Positions 1 through 12,703 are shown, counted from the stretch's first letter. The stretch is 64,000 bases of DNA from Bolinopsis microptera (GCF_026151205.1 NC_087077.1:12188983-12252982); one strand, 5' to 3'. The notes: generated from the letters alone by a model not told the origin. Numbers and translations are program-made.

Positions 1-1045
1 ATCGGTCTCGCCCACATTCTTTGTCTCCTCTTCGTCGGTCCCGTCCACATTCATTGTCTTCTCTTTATCGGTCTCGTCCACATTCATTGTCTTCTCTTCA
101 TCGGTCTCATCCACATTCTTTGTATCCTCTTCATCGGTCTCGTCCACATTCATTGTCTTCTCTTCATCGGTCTCGTCCACATTAGTTGTCTCCTCCTCGT
201 CTGTCTCGTCCACATTCATTGTCTTCTTTTTATCGGTCTCGTCCACATTCGTTGTCTTCTCTTCATCGGTCTCGTCCACATTCGTTGTCTCCTCCTTGTC
301 GGTCTCGTCCACATTCATTGTCTTCTTTTTATCGGTCTCGTCCACATTCATTGTCTTCTCTTCATCGGTCTCGTCCACATTCGTAAATTCATTCGTTGTC
401 TCCTCCTCATTGGTCTCGTCCACATTCGTTGTCTCCTCCTCATCGGTCTCGTCCACATTCTTTGTCTCCTCTTCGTCGGTCTCGTCCACATTCATTGTCT
501 TCTTCTTATCGGTCCCGTCCACATTCATTGTCTTCTCTTTATCGGTCTCGTCCACATTCATTGTCTTCTCTTCATCGGTCTCATCCACATTCTTTGTATC
601 CTCTTCATCGGTCTCGTCCACATTCATTGTCTTCTCTTCATCGGTCTCGTCCACATTAGTTGTCTCCTCCTCGTCTGTCTCGTCCACATTCATTGTCTTC
701 TTTTTATCGGTCTCGTCCACATTCGTTGTCTTCTCTTCATCGGCGTCGTCCACATTCATTGTCTCCTCTTCATCGGTCTCATCCACATTCTTTGTCTCCT
801 CCTCGTCGGTCTCGTCCACATTCATTGTCTTATTCTTATCGGTCCCGTCCACATTCATTGTTTTCTCTTTATCGGTCTCGTCCACATTTATTGTCTTCTC
901 TTCATCGGTCTCATCCACATTCTTTGTCTCCTCCTCATCGGTCTCGTCCACATTCATTGTCTTCTCTTCATCGGCGTCGTCCACATTCATTGTCTTCTCT
1001 TCGTCGGTCTTGTCCACATTCGTTATCTCCTCCTCATTGAATGTT
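1..1045. repeat. 33-bp coding minisatellite (acidic 11-residue unit)
   Basis: Roughly 30 tandem copies of a 33-bp unit read on the minus strand as MNVDETDEEKT with E/K and T/M variants. Nearly every length change is a multiple of three, so the minus frame stays open. This supports translation and makes the plus-strand frames (VSSTFIVF, SRPHSLSS) shadows. One copy near 381-400 carries an in-frame extension. Higher-order repetition is visible: about 185-330 is echoed at 660-800. Confidence 0.85.
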
Positions 1046-3114
1046 TTCTCTTGGTTCGTATCAACACCATCCATACTATCTGCACTCTTGTTAATACTTT
1101 TTGCGTCAGCATCCTTTCTGGCGCCTGTTTCTATTTTAGCTTTACCAATTTTTAGCTCATATGTGCTTTCAGCTATCTTTTGCTGATCAGCTTCAATTGT
1201 ATCCCCCTCCTTTAGATCTACTTCCTTATCCTCAGGGTTCGTAATGACATCCATGTTATCACCCTCACCTACCACTACTTCATCTTCATCTTCCACTACT
1301 TTATCTACCACTACTTTGTCTTCTTCTGCCATCGTTTTGTCTTCTTCTGCCATCGTTTTGTCTTCTTCTGCCATCGTTTTGTCTTCTTCTGCCATCGTTT
1401 TGCCTTCACCTGCCATCGTGTTGTCTTCGCCTGCCATCGCTTTGTCTTCGTCTGCCATTACTTCATCTACCACTACTTTGTCTCCGCCTGCCATCGTTTT
1501 GTCTTCGCCTGCCATCGTTTTGTCTTCGTCTGCCATTGCTTTGTCTTGACCTTCCATTGTTTTGTCTTCGCCTGCCATTTCTTTATCTTCGACTCCCATT
1601 GCTTTGTCTTCGACTCCCATTGCTTTGTCTTCGACTCCCATTGCTTTGTCTTCTACTTCCATAACTTTGTCTTCACCAGCAATTCTTATGTCTTTGGCTC
1701 CGATCAATATGTCATCGTCTCCCATTACTTTATCTTTGCTTTCCATTGCTTCGTCTTCACCTGCCACTAATTTTTCTTCCATCATTGCTTTTGGTGAACC
1801 TGATAATTTATTTGGTTAGCGGAGTACTAGTAGTATTCTTCGTGTTCTACAATTTACATTTCCGTTTCTGCTGTTTTAGGAGTGCCTATATCATATATAC
1901 ATTGAAACTGGAAAACTGACAGTATTACTATTAGTTCAGCTAAAATTACCAATTGGAAAAATTTGCAAAGTAGGGAATCTTTCATGCTAGTATTATTTCT
2001 ACACGAGGGCTATGTGTGAAGCTTGACTCACGGAGTGAGGATCTGAAAAGCTGACAAATATGTGAACGGTCCCTAAGCCATGTCAATGCAAAACACATAC
2101 CTGTGCACTGATCGACTTTGGTAGAACCTTTAGGAGAGGTGAGACCTACTGGGCACGGTTGGCAGTCAAATTCTGAACTGTAGGTACCCTCCCGGCACAA
2201 CTCACATGTTTTAAGTGTTGGAGAGTACCTTCCACCATTTGGGCATGGATCTGAAAATAAATTTATATCTATATTAGGAAGTTGGAAAAAAAGTTCTAAC
2301 AAACCTTCAAGAAATCTCGCTCTCGTTGTGATAAAACAAACTTTAAATAATAACAACACGCCCCTCCCCGGGCTCCCCCCCCCCCCCCCCCCCATCAAAC
2401 ATATCAGAAAATAATGTTCCTCACCCCAAACACATTTGATGACAGAGTGAGACCCAGGAGAAGCAGTCATAAGGTAGGGACAGGAGATGCAGGTAATATC
2501 TCCCTCGGGTGAGAAGGTGTTCTCAGGACATAGCTCACACACCTTACTGATCAGATTCAGACCATAACCTCCATTACATTGCAGGTCTCCAGGAGAATCT
2601 GAACTTTCTGTGTTGGTACTAAATATCTGCTTGTCCTCTATGTTAGAGTTACTCTCGGGGTTTAATAATGCTGGATCGCTCACAGGTCTCATCTTAGTCC
2701 CAAGATCATCAGCTTCACTTATATCAGGCGAACTTGGTTTTATTTTCAGCGTCGAATTCATTTCACCCATCATTTCGGCAGGATCTCTTTTCAGTCGACT
2801 TTTAATCGAAATTGAGCTGCCTGCTTGGATCAATAGTGGAACTGTTCCTGTAAATTACATTTTAATGATTCGCCACATAATATTTCGGAGTTGCAGTTCA
2901 CAGTTGAAGCTTCTATTTCCACCAAATTTCGTTTACCACCAAATTTCGATTACCACCAAATTTCGATTACCACCAAATTTCAATGGTTATTTTGTATGTT
3001 CAACTTGAACATACATGATACAAAAATGAAAAAACCATCCAAATTTGTTCACTTACCGACACTGGCAATATACATCAACACAAATACAATCGTAAAATCT
3101 TGGAGGAAGAACAT
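1..3114 (-). CDS. Secreted GCC2/GCC3-module protein with long acidic repeat tail (3' end outside window)
   Basis: Four exons join in phase: 3114-3057, 2847-2425, 2250-2101 and 1799 to beyond position 1. Exon 1 (ATG 3114-3112, donor GTAAGT) encodes a 19-residue hydrophobic leader, MFFLQDFTIVFVLMYIASV, a good signal peptide. Exons 2 and 3 each carry one cysteine module of the GCC2/GCC3 (ephrin-receptor-like) type, with C-G-G-Y/R, C-E-L-C, G-x-Y/T-F-S and C-x-x-C-P spacing. All three introns are phase 1, as expected for exon-shuffled extracellular modules. Exon 4 is open for about 600 codons and encodes MAEDKT/GVEDKAM hexamers, then an 11-residue unit, MNVDETDEEKT. The product should be secreted or at the cell surface and very acidic. 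The exon 4 acceptor has a weak pyrimidine tract and is the least certain junction. Function beyond a possible extracellular or calcium-binding role is unknown. Confidence 0.6.
1318..1660. repeat. 18-bp coding repeats in the acidic tail
   Basis: Tandem 18-bp units encode MAEDKT, MAGEDK and MGVEDKA-type hexapeptides on the minus strand. At least four near-identical MAEDKT copies lie at 1325-1400 and three identical GVEDKAM copies at 1593-1650. The array lies in exon 4 of the secreted protein, upstream of the 33-bp array in the minus direction. Confidence 0.75.
2916..2982. repeat. 17-bp tandem repeat in intron 1
   Basis: Four consecutive copies of a 17-bp unit, TACCACCAAATTTCGAT, with one or two substitutions. 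It sits in the first intron of the secreted GCC-module gene, between exons 3114-3057 and 2847-2425. No function is apparent. Confidence 0.7.
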
Positions 3115-4135
3115 ACTTGAACCGAATGGCAAATAAAAATCTGTCAGCAGATGATAATTAACGGCTATAATAATAGATTGCAATCTGTACAAAAGCAAAA
3201 GCTACAACAGTCCCAGCGAATATGTCTCAATGCTAGATTACGTGTTAATTGGAAGGTAAATCTATTAAAACGGTTTGACTGCAGTCTACGGACAATTTTT
3301 TAGCTTGATTGGTTTAGTTTTATCGTATGTAGTACGTGTAAAATTCAATTATAAATTATCATTCAAATAGGTACCGCGGTGCCACGAATAAGCGCGCCAG
3401 GAATTACGTCAACGTCAAAAATTGTCACGTACGACTTTGTTTTCTAAGACATTTTGCTGACCCGTTCAAGCAGAAATCACCCCACGTGCTGGCTTATTCG
3501 ATGTCAGACTTTCAGCTACAGTAACTGCTACATGTTACAGATATACAGTTATTTACATAACCAGGTGCTTCTTGTCAACATCTGGCCCGGTCTTCAGCGC
3601 TTGGTTAAGTATGTACTATTCCCTTTGTTTGTGGTTCAATACTTTCGTTGGACATTTTTGTTTAGTACCAGTAGTTCTGCCCTAAAATCATTAAGAAATT
3701 TCTCGAATTCCAACGTACTTTGAGGGTTTGTTTCTCTCCTACCCTGCTTTGTGGCATCTAATACTGCCCATGTGAGAACTGAGAAGACGTGCTATACAAT
3801 ATACGTACTTCTCTTGTTGAATATCGAGATCGCTTTCAAATTTTTAATTCAAAAAGAATATTTATGAACAAGTAACAACCATAAACTTCATTATTTAAAA
3901 ATTTAGCTGTTCAAAATTGTGATCCTATAAACATAAAGCTTTAAAGTAAAAGATCCAAAAGCATTTTATCACTTACAATAAAAATTACAACTAAGCATCT
4001 AAATGATCTATTGACATTGTCAATTGTATGTACTGTCATTGCTGTCTTCCATGCTGTTGTCGATATCTATGTTTAATATATTTATGGTACATACAATGGA
4101 AGAAGCTGTCTTCCATTGCACTTTTAGCGATTACA
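3115..4135. other. Intergenic: upstream of the secreted gene, downstream of AMD1-like gene
   Basis: This stretch should hold the promoter of the minus-strand secreted gene and the 3' UTR of the AMD1-like gene. Short open frames here have no recognisable motifs. I see no convincing TATA box, RNA gene or transposon end. Confidence 0.4.
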
Positions 4136-7100
4136 CTACCAATGAACTCGCGGAAGATTAAGCTTGTAAGAAACAATTTTAAGATCTTCTTCAAAATGTT
4201 CTTCAAAATACTGGCGTTCACATTCGATTCCAGGCAGCAGGTCCATGATCACATCACCTGACCCACTAAATTTACCGCCCCTTTCACGAAGACAGAGGGG
4301 TAGAACAGGATATTGTGCAGTCACTATGACCTGTCTCGGACAAAATAGTGAGCACAATTTCTTCACCTGACTCCTCAGTTCATTCAAATGGTTCGTCTCG
4401 AAGGAGACATACGAGAAACCAAGTTCAGGGGTAACGTGGATGGTAGCGTAGGACTCCTTCCTCTCCGGATGTAAAGCGTTTAAGGAGAAACCACACGGTT
4501 CAAAGTGAAAGTGATCCGTTTCCCACGGCTCTCGGAACAAATCGGAGAACATTTTGTCAATAGCAGTGCTATCGGAGGCGAGGTAGAACTGACCACATTC
4601 TTGAAGATTGATAAGTTTTATCTCCACTACTGTGTGAGTTGGAGAGTTGTACTTGGTAGGTTTTTGGGACACGAACTCAAAGCTTCCGTCTGAGAATGAC
4701 AGGGAAGATTTAGAGCCGTCAGTTGATGAGGTAAGATCGAGAAGTGTGTGGGTAATTTGCTGTTCTAACTCTTCGTTCGACCTGGACAGACAAATTATTA
4801 ATATTGGCATACTCGGCCGTAATTCGTATGAGCTTCATTAAACATTGAAACCACAAACGTTTACAATTTGAGTTTTAGCTCAGTGGTGCAATTTCAGGTT
4901 TTCAATGAGGGGGGATAATTGGTCAAATTTTGTTAAAGTTTGAGATTTTACGAGTTTGGGGAGCATGTTGGTACGCGATGTTCACAGCGTGGATTCATCG
5001 AGGGTGTTTAACTTTATACTTTATCCTATCAATGAAATCTGGCGGGAAATTTGACTGAGTTATTATTTTTATTTGATTGAGGCCACCGCCAATGAGCAGA
5101 TATGCGGCAATAAGTAATATTCCGTTAATCTCGCTGACCTTTAATAAAATAAAGAAGGCACAAGAAGAGCCGGTAATTTATTATTTCATTAATATCTAAG
5201 AGATTTAATTAACGAGGGTGCACTAACTCTAGGAGATTTAATTAAGAGTATCACATACGAACTTTTGATTATGGAATTTATTCAAAATAACCGCAACTAG
5301 CACATATGACTATAAATTCCATTATCAAAATTTCGTATGTGATTCTTGAGCTGGGGAGGTCCTTGATACATGTTTCGCGCGCGAAAAGTGGCATGCAACG
5401 TATGTCAAGGAGGTCCCAGGAGTTTTTACACGAGTGCAAAATTACATTTTCTACCATAACTTTAAAAGGAAGCATTTTAATGGAAAATGTTCTATATATA
5501 TAGAATATATAATATAAGTCATAAGAAAATGTGCTAGTTGCGGTTATTTTTCACTCATCAAAAAGTCTCTAGCACATTCCTATCGAAATTTTAGAAAAAT
5601 CTGTACATGTTAAAAACGAAAAATATGCCTAAATTTGTTTTGTAACTTTGAGGTCCAAAAAATCAACTTTCCAGTTGAATGAGCACATTTTTTATTTTAA
5701 AAATTCAGCCTTTTCATATACGATATTAAACTTTTAAACGCATCTAGGACAAGATGTGGACAAACGTCGTGCAAAATTTCAGCTTGATAGCACAAGAAAT
5801 GATTAATTAATAGACTCTCAACCAAAAAATCATGTTTTTCAAAAAATACACTTCAACCAGAAAATGCTCTATTATAGAAATAGGTATTCTCAAAAAAAAA
5901 TGGTTTGTGTGGAAACGGTGCGCTAGATAGTCACTAAACTTCTTGTGATATCATTTGGGTTGGCCGACACAAACCCCTGTTTTGGACTTTTGGTGTATGT
6001 CCCCTTAATACTCCTACGGCAGAGTGCTAATCCTGCAACATTGTTTTCTGCAACGTCACCAACTGCAGGCAATATAAATGAAACAATATATATTGAATTA
6101 ACAAGAAAAAATTCCCATGTCGGTAGATTGATTTTTCTTCGTTTCTCCGTTTCTTTGGATTATTTCATTGATTTCAACTATTCACTCATTCACTGCGGCA
6201 AAATTTCTCAAGATTTTGACCTATGGGGATATACCCCAATCCCCTGAATTTTCACCTCTGTTTTAACCTTTAGCACTTTAAATGAAATAAAATTCTGCTA
6301 AACTTGAGTTAAACGAACCTATACCCAGATGGTTGCAGACCAGGTTTAAGTAATGCTCCGTTAGAATAGGAAAACCACTCGTAACCCTCCAACCATCCCA
6401 GTTGCCGGTTGAGCAAGGGCAGGAGTAAGAGTGGTGTTGTAGTGCCGCATGTCTTGAGGAGGATGTGGTCCCGCCAAACAAATAGGGAGCTCTCACTTAG
6501 AATGAACGCCGTCACTTCTTTATGTCGTAACTCCCTGTGTGTTCGCATTTTTTAATATTGACTTTTTTATAGTTGTGTTAACTTCTGAATAATATTGAGT
6601 ACAGAGATAGAAAGTTCATGAGATACAAAATTAACAAGCTCTCAAATGACATTATAAGAAGAAACTAAAGAATCTCAGAACAGAAGTTGCAAATAGCCTT
6701 CCAAACTCGATCAATAATTTATAATACAGAAAACTTTGAAGTTGTGAGGGAACAAGAAATCAAAATATTTCTCTGTTTTCAACGACAAAAATCAACTGGT
6801 AGACAACCATACGCAACTATTTTGAGCAATACTACGCGGTTCAGACAGTGAACCTTCACTGGAGCCGTTTGTTGGCAGTCCTCGGCCACTCAACAATCCC
6901 GTTCCATCTTTTAAAATGGAGCAAGCTGCTAAAAAGCTGAGGAATGGTAAGGCTGTTAGTGTTACCCAAGTGCAAAAACTTGATAGTCCTTAGACGCATT
7001 CAAAGACAAGCTTCTACACAGGACCTTGGCAAAATGCCAGCTTCTCAGTACACAGGACCTTGGCAAAATGCATAAAAGCCTAACCATAGCCGTGCAAATA

Positions 7101-9724
7101 TTGACACAGACGACACACACTTTGCCGATGAAGATGAGAAGACTTTGGACTTAAGAGTACATGTTACCAATACACAAAGAGTTATTGGAGGAATGGAATT
7201 TGTTTGTCAATGAATCAAAAATTGAGTTCACACATTTCTCTGGCCGATAAAAACGAAGTTGATGACAAGGAAGCGCTACTTCGAGGAAGAGAGCCCTGGA
7301 CATCATCTATCTCACTTGGCTCCTAATTGTGCAGCAATGAGGACATAAAAAGACACTGCATCCTGGCATATCTTTCTTTTCATTCCTACAACTACAAGAC
7401 ATTTTGGGAACCGCTTGGGCTTCATAAATCTTAAGTTTAATGTACATTGTACAATTGTAGCTGCTGGGCTACATTAAAGCATCTTTTAATCAAACTGGAT
7501 GTAAGCCACCGCGGAAACATCTTAAGCAAATAGAATGACATACCCTAACATTACTGTATAAAAGCATATTAATATGATAATTTCAACTAAAGGCAACTTT
7601 ATATGTGCTCAGCTATGTTTTGTTTCGACAAGCTCTATTATATACATTTTAATCGTTTTAATGAGATCTAATCTTGTATGAGTTTTGAGTTTGAATTGAT
7701 AACACTTATTATATATATTATTTTTTGAGTAAACATTGGCTGGTACTTCGGGCCGGTCCCCAACAAAAAAAAACTGTGTTACCATGGTTACAGTACTGTG
7801 TTACATGACATTAACATACCCTAACATTATCAGAAATGACACAGTCTACAAGAGGGGTAAGGTTGTTCCACTCAGTGAGCGTGTTGCTCGTGCACGATGG
7901 AGGGTGCTCGCCTGCTCGGTCATATCCTTCGCAGTGATAACAATTCACCTGCACAGCTTGCATTACACTTCGCAGTTAGAGAGCCAAAGTACTAAAAAGG
8001 GTAAAGTAGGCAGACACCAATAGAACTTGTTTAGTACTATAAAATTTGACTACCTTACTCGGGAATATTATAGCGGGTTAATTTATGACTGGGAAAATTA
8101 ATGACCGGGAAAAATATGGCGGACTTTCCCAAAACCCGCCAAATTATCCCGGTCATGTATTTACCGGTGGCCGACCTTTCAAGTTTTTTTTCAGAGGTCA
8201 ACAAATTTTCAACCGAAATTTCTGTTTTTGTTATTTGTTAAAGAAGTTATTTCAATTTACAGTTATTGATATTACTCAGAAATAGAAAAAAAAGACACGT
8301 CTATTTAAAGGAAAATAAATCTAAGCAATAATAAGTCAAATCTTCATTAAAGCGTATTCTCATTCTCATTATCGCTAATGTCCCCGCCATTATCATTATT
8401 GATATCCCCCTGAGCTGCTGACCGTCAAATTCGAAGTTGTATTGTTGTCTTAACAAGACTTTCATTTTGTCCGCTAATGGGGCTACTGCTCTGAAGGTCA
8501 GCCGGAGCTTAATTTCCTACCCACCGCTTGGTATTGGGGAACGTCTTGGCTTTGTATCTTCAACTGCTCCAGTAATCAATCCACCGTGGACCATGAAATA
8601 GTGGCACAGTTTACTCACTTCTAGCGGGATGTGGCCACAAGTTACTTTAACGGGATAAACTCCCTCTTTCTTTAGTCTACACACTGCACACGAGAAGCGA
8701 TCAATCTTTAGAGACATTATAATTATAATATATATTATATATTATTATAATTTTCGTTTTCTTCTATAACATATAAATTGTTTTCTTCTCACGATTCACT
8801 GATTCATGGGCAAGAGAAGTGATAATCACGGTCCACCCTGAAATCTGATTTCTATAACCAAATTGTGAATTTTATAACGAAATTATGGTAGCAACCGCCA
8901 ATAAAGTTACAGCCCTCCATCCACTGCTTCAAAAGTCTTCTCTAGCACATATGAGACTTCAGGTAAAATATGATGATCACCACCCCCCTTGGAACCCCAT
9001 AATCTGAGTCGGCGGGTTTTTTTATGACTGGTAAAATTTTTGACCGGGAAAAATATGGCGGAATCTTCCAAAACCCACCACTTTATCCCGGTTATAATAT
9101 TCCCGAGTAAGGTAAAGCAATAGAGACATTCCATTTGTAAATACAGACGATTTGTACAGTTTAAGAATGTTAACCTCTGATAGAGCAGGATGGAAGATAT
9201 TATTTTAGTTTATGAATAAAAAGTTTTCTTTTCAGGCTATTTATCAAATCTTTAAGATGTTCATTTATGTTCTATTTTTCATTTGAACAAAGTTATAATA
9301 TAATGATAATTTATATTTAATAGTTGTTATTTCATATTTGTCATTGATTTTTTGTTGACGAGAAGAACCTAAACATTAAAGATGATAATAGTGTTGGTCG
9401 TGTTACTAGAAGTAATGGTATTCAGACTCAATTATCTCGTTATGCGTGCTTCGATTTCTAACTTTTAACCATTATAACTAGTAACTAAATCTCTTACAAA
9501 TTAATGACTTTCAATAACTTCAGAATCAGTGATGTAGGTAATTATTCAAATATGTTTCATCCAAAAGTGTCCAACCCGATGATGCTGCAGCCGGTTTGTT
9601 TCAGTAATTCTTCCCATATATCTGTCTCTAGATCCAGCAATGAACAGCATTCTGGCACTGTGAAGTATACCCGAACCGTCTTTTCCCTTCCCTCAAAGAA
9701 ATCCACCATCCCTTCCTCTGACAT
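4136..9724 (-). CDS. AMD1: S-adenosylmethionine decarboxylase proenzyme (3 exons, 336 aa)
   Basis: AdoMetDC makes decarboxylated AdoMet, the aminopropyl donor for spermidine and spermine, in the cytosol. Exons are 9724-9576, 6534-6319 and 4781-4136. Phases match (GG|G, AG|G) and total 336 codons plus TAG, against 334 residues in the human enzyme. Visible hallmarks are the FFEG-x-EK substrate-binding start (Glu11, Glu14), the self-cleavage motif LSESS (Glu64-Ser65, which generates the pyruvoyl group), KTCGTT (Cys79), CGFS (Cys218, Ser221) and TIHVTPE[11 protein letters not shown] (His237). The start ATG directly follows a good acceptor (TTTTGCAG), so an upstream 5' UTR exon is expected. The introns are 3.0 and 1.5 kb and hold several inserted elements. 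All catalytic residues are present, so the gene looks functional. No upstream regulatory uORF could be located because the leader exon was not found. Confidence 0.93.
5250..5342. repeat. Hairpin in AMD1-like intron 2
   Basis: Arms of 31 bp at 5250-5280 and 5312-5342 are inverted with 29 matches. The loop begins a second inverted pair: 5283-5303, AAAATAACCGCAACTAGCAC plus A, recurs inverted at 5530-5550. The two overlapping hairpins suggest a decayed MITE-like element of about 300 bp in the intron. Confidence 0.6.
8051..9114. mobile_element. Non-autonomous element with 22-bp TIRs in AMD1-like intron 1
   Basis: A perfect 22-bp terminal inverted repeat (8051-8072 and 9093-9114, starting TACCTTACTCGGGAATATT) bounds 1,064 bp. 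Next to each end is an about 85-bp motif with TGACTGGGAAAATTAATGAC and a CGGGAAAAATATGGCGGA core, present in direct orientation at both ends and partly self-complementary. I could not define a target-site duplication. The element carries a protein fragment (see 8517-8717) but no transposase. Confidence 0.65.
8517..8717 (-). pseudogene. HIRAN-like domain fragment inside the TIR element
   Basis: A 66-codon open frame reads [19 protein letters not shown], then [19 protein letters not shown] and RRSPIPSGG before a stop. The G-H-I/V-P-x-E-x-S-x-x-x-x-Y-F-x-x-H-G-G and SPIPSGG pattern recalls a HIRAN-like domain protein common in cnidarian and fish repeat annotations. It is too short for a whole domain and lies between the TIRs, so it is probably a captured or decayed piece of a transposon-linked gene. 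Family assignment is from memory of the motif only. Confidence 0.4.
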
Positions 9725-9754
9725 CTGCAAAACAGAAATCTTCTTATTAGTCAT

Positions 9755-12703
9755 GGATCTGAGAATATTCCCGTAGAAAAGTCTTCCGCCCCGAGGTTTG
9801 AGACCTGGAACGGCTCAAGGGACCCCTCAGAAACAAATTTGGCTTGGGTAAAATTTCTGAATATGGGGCAGTTTTGCGCAATTGACCACGCCCTTTTTTG
9901 GCGCTTTCGCGACTTTAAAATCGAAATAAATCCGCTTCTAATTGGAATTAGGAGCTCAACTTGGCTTTAAAGTTGTTCATAATCATCATATTTAGGGCGG
10001 TAGAGCATAATTTTAAAGTCACCAGACATCAGGTTGTTGAGTTATGTGACCACACCCTTTTTTGCTCTCGCGAGTCGTTATTTGCACACTAAATACGAGA
10101 TATCTCGGCTTCTGATTGAGCTAGGTGCTCATCCTGGGCACTAAAATGTTCGGAATTATCATATTAACTAGGGTCGAGCACAATTTCAAAGTCCTCGGAC
10201 GTCAGATTGTTGAGTAATTAAGCAAAAACCTATTTTTACGCAGTCGCGAGTAGCGATTGCCCCACATCCAGAAAGTTAAAAATTTCCTCGCAGATACAAA
10301 TTTTCTGCTTTTTGTGGCCCGCTCGCTTCGCTCGCGAATTTTCCACTTTCGCAATGTCGGCGAGTGAAGCAGCACAGTTCTTAAGCATTTGGAGCTAGGC
10401 CCCAGAAAATGTTGAATGGCCACATTAAAATCTACAGTAACAAAGTATTTAAAGCCCTTCAAAATAGTGTGTTACAAAATGGCTTTCTCATACAACCCAG
10501 TTACAAAATGACTCTTTAGTGTGTTAGCCAAGGAATAGTGTTAAGATCTAAAAAGACTATTCTTCATGATGCCTACGGTCGACACATTGTTAAGTTAGAA
10601 AACGGTAAGAGGTACGTGGCTGTTTTTTTTCGGTATATAGTGCCCACAAAACTTTGACGAAGCACAAGAGCCTAAGTTTTTAATCGGCCGGTGATAAGTG
10701 GTTTAATTGATGATTTTGTGACCCAAATGTCTCTCCCTCTTATCTGTCCTACTCTCGTTCTCTCTCCCATACTCAACAGATATGCTATATCAAGTATTAC
10801 TATTAGATACGTGAGGGGCACTCAGAATTGAATTGAAATATGCATTGACTGAGTGATTTCATACTTTTGCACCGTTTTAACTACCAAAATAAATGTAATG
10901 GGTTTTTAGAATACAATAAGCGGGTTTATACTTTTGCATTTCAACTCCGATAGTGAAGTCCCGGACGTAGGCCTTGGTTACACTAGTATAACATAATCTC
11001 GAATGTATTATTGCTATCAAACAGCTTACAGCATACTGGAAGCTATATTGGTCAATTATGTGTTGAGTTTGTACAATTTGTATAGCAACTTAGACAAATA
11101 AATACCAGCGATTCAAGCTATAATTTACTCGTTGTTACACGAATTATGAATTAGGGATACACTGATTCATAGGATTAGAGAAATTTCAATTGCTAGTTGG
11201 TTTGTGTGTAGATAGAAGGTCTGTGCGGCTTCTAGTGATAATAGAAAATTATTATAATTATAACGTAAGAATTATTGTAAAAGTTATGTTTATAATTATT
11301 GTATATAGAAACAAAGACAGTAACTTACATATCGAGGCACTCTCCTTGTACCTAGCTATCGAGAATGACTCGGACCGAAAATTTTCTAAATCGATATTAT
11401 TTTCAAAGTTTTTCTGGAAACCACTTCAAGTTCATGTTTTATGCTACCCTGATCATTACGAGCAGAAAACACTTTTTCGGTCCGTACCTACATTTGGAAG
11501 GCTGTGGATGTGATTAGTTCCATATAATTATAAAGAACGTGATATTTGGCCCTCGGATTTAAAGGAGAATGTGCAAATTTGGTCCTCAGAGAACTGGAAT
11601 AGTCAGGATTTGTCGAGAGGATCGGAAAAATTGCGATTTGTCTCGGCAAACGTCAAAAATCTTGATTTGTCGCGGAGACTGGGAAAAATCGCAATTCTGC
11701 AGGTGCTGCGATTTCCTTTTAAACTTGTCTTTCATTTGTCAACAATTTTGGATTGTTTTTAGAAAATTCCCTCTTTACCCTAAAAAATGTATGGTGAAAT
11801 GTTTCAAAATTCAGATCGTAGACTTTATAAATTTCCTCTTTGGCACCAAAAATTTCCTCCGAAATCGAAATTTCCTATTTTATGCAGTCACGAGTGAAAC
11901 CATACTCTACCCCTTAATTAAATGCGATGATTCAGCCAATTTTCATACCTAAGTTGATCTCCTTTCTTCAATCAGAAGCCCAGATATCTTGTATTAAGTG
12001 TGTCAATCACTACTCGTGATAGCGTAAGAATAGGGTATGGCCTAATAAGTAATACCTCAACAACTTGATGTCTGAAGACTTTGAAACCATGCTCTACCCC
12101 ACTCAATATGATAATTCTGAACATTTTGCTGCCCGAGTTTTGCTCCTAATTTTAATCAGAAGCTTAATAATTTTGATTTTAAACGTTGCAATCGCTATAT
12201 ACTCGCGACTGCGTAAAAATAGGTTTTACCTAATAACTCAACAATCTGCAACCGATGACTTTTACATTGTGCTCTACCCTAGTTAATATGATGATTCCGA
12301 ACATTTTAGTGGCCAGGATGAGCACCTAGCTCAATCAGAAGCCGAGATATCTCGTATTTACTGTGCAAATAACAACTCGCGAGAGCAAAAAAAAGGGTGT
12401 GGTCACATAAGTATAACTCAACAACCTGATGTCTGGTGACTTTAAAATTATGCTCTACCGCCCTAAATATGATGATTATGAACAACTTTAAAGCCAAGTT
12501 GAGCTCCTAATTCCAATTAGAAGCGGATTTATTTTGATTTTAAAGTCGCGAAAGCGCCAAAATAGGGCGTGGTCAATTGCGCAAAACTGCCCCATATTCA
12601 GAAAGTCTACCCGAGCCAAATTTGTTTCTGAGGGGACCCTTGAGCCGTTCCAGGTCTCAAACCTCGGGGCGGAAGACTTTTCTACGGGAATATTCTCAGA
12701 TCC
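9755..12703. mobile_element. 2.95-kb foldback element with long, internally repetitive inverted arms
   Basis: Sequence 9755-10261 recurs inverted at about 12186-12703. The ends match over GGATCTGAGAATATTCCCGT, and the next 500 bp match with scattered changes. The right arm contains about four tandem subunits of roughly 170-190 bp (about 11884, 12010, 12206, 12370), each with a GTCGCGAGT-like start and an ATGCTCTACC box; the left arm has about two. Long arms made of tandem subrepeats are characteristic of Foldback-type elements. No transposase frame is seen. The left end is 31 bp upstream of the coding exon 1 acceptor region of the AMD1-like gene. Confidence 0.7.
10590..10990 (-). repeat. Dispersed repeat, copy 1 (inside the foldback element)
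   Basis: Blocks with AACGGTAAGAG, CGGTATATAGTGCC, AATCGGCCGGTG and GATAGTGAAGTCCCGG appear in this order. The same blocks occur inverted at 19262-20035 and shortened at 15561-15840. It is the most diverged copy. Confidence 0.5.

Noticed and set aside
296-1186. Plus-strand Ser/Val-rich frame over the left repeat
   Set aside because: The minus frame is acidic, open through both repeat types and joins in phase to a signal peptide and GCC modules. The plus frame has no such support.
4136-4810. Treating the last AMD1-like exon as a separate gene starting at an ATG near 4810
   Set aside because: A strong acceptor (TTTGTCTGTCCAG) precedes 4781 and the missing N-terminal parts, including the LSESS cleavage site, are found in phase in upstream exons.
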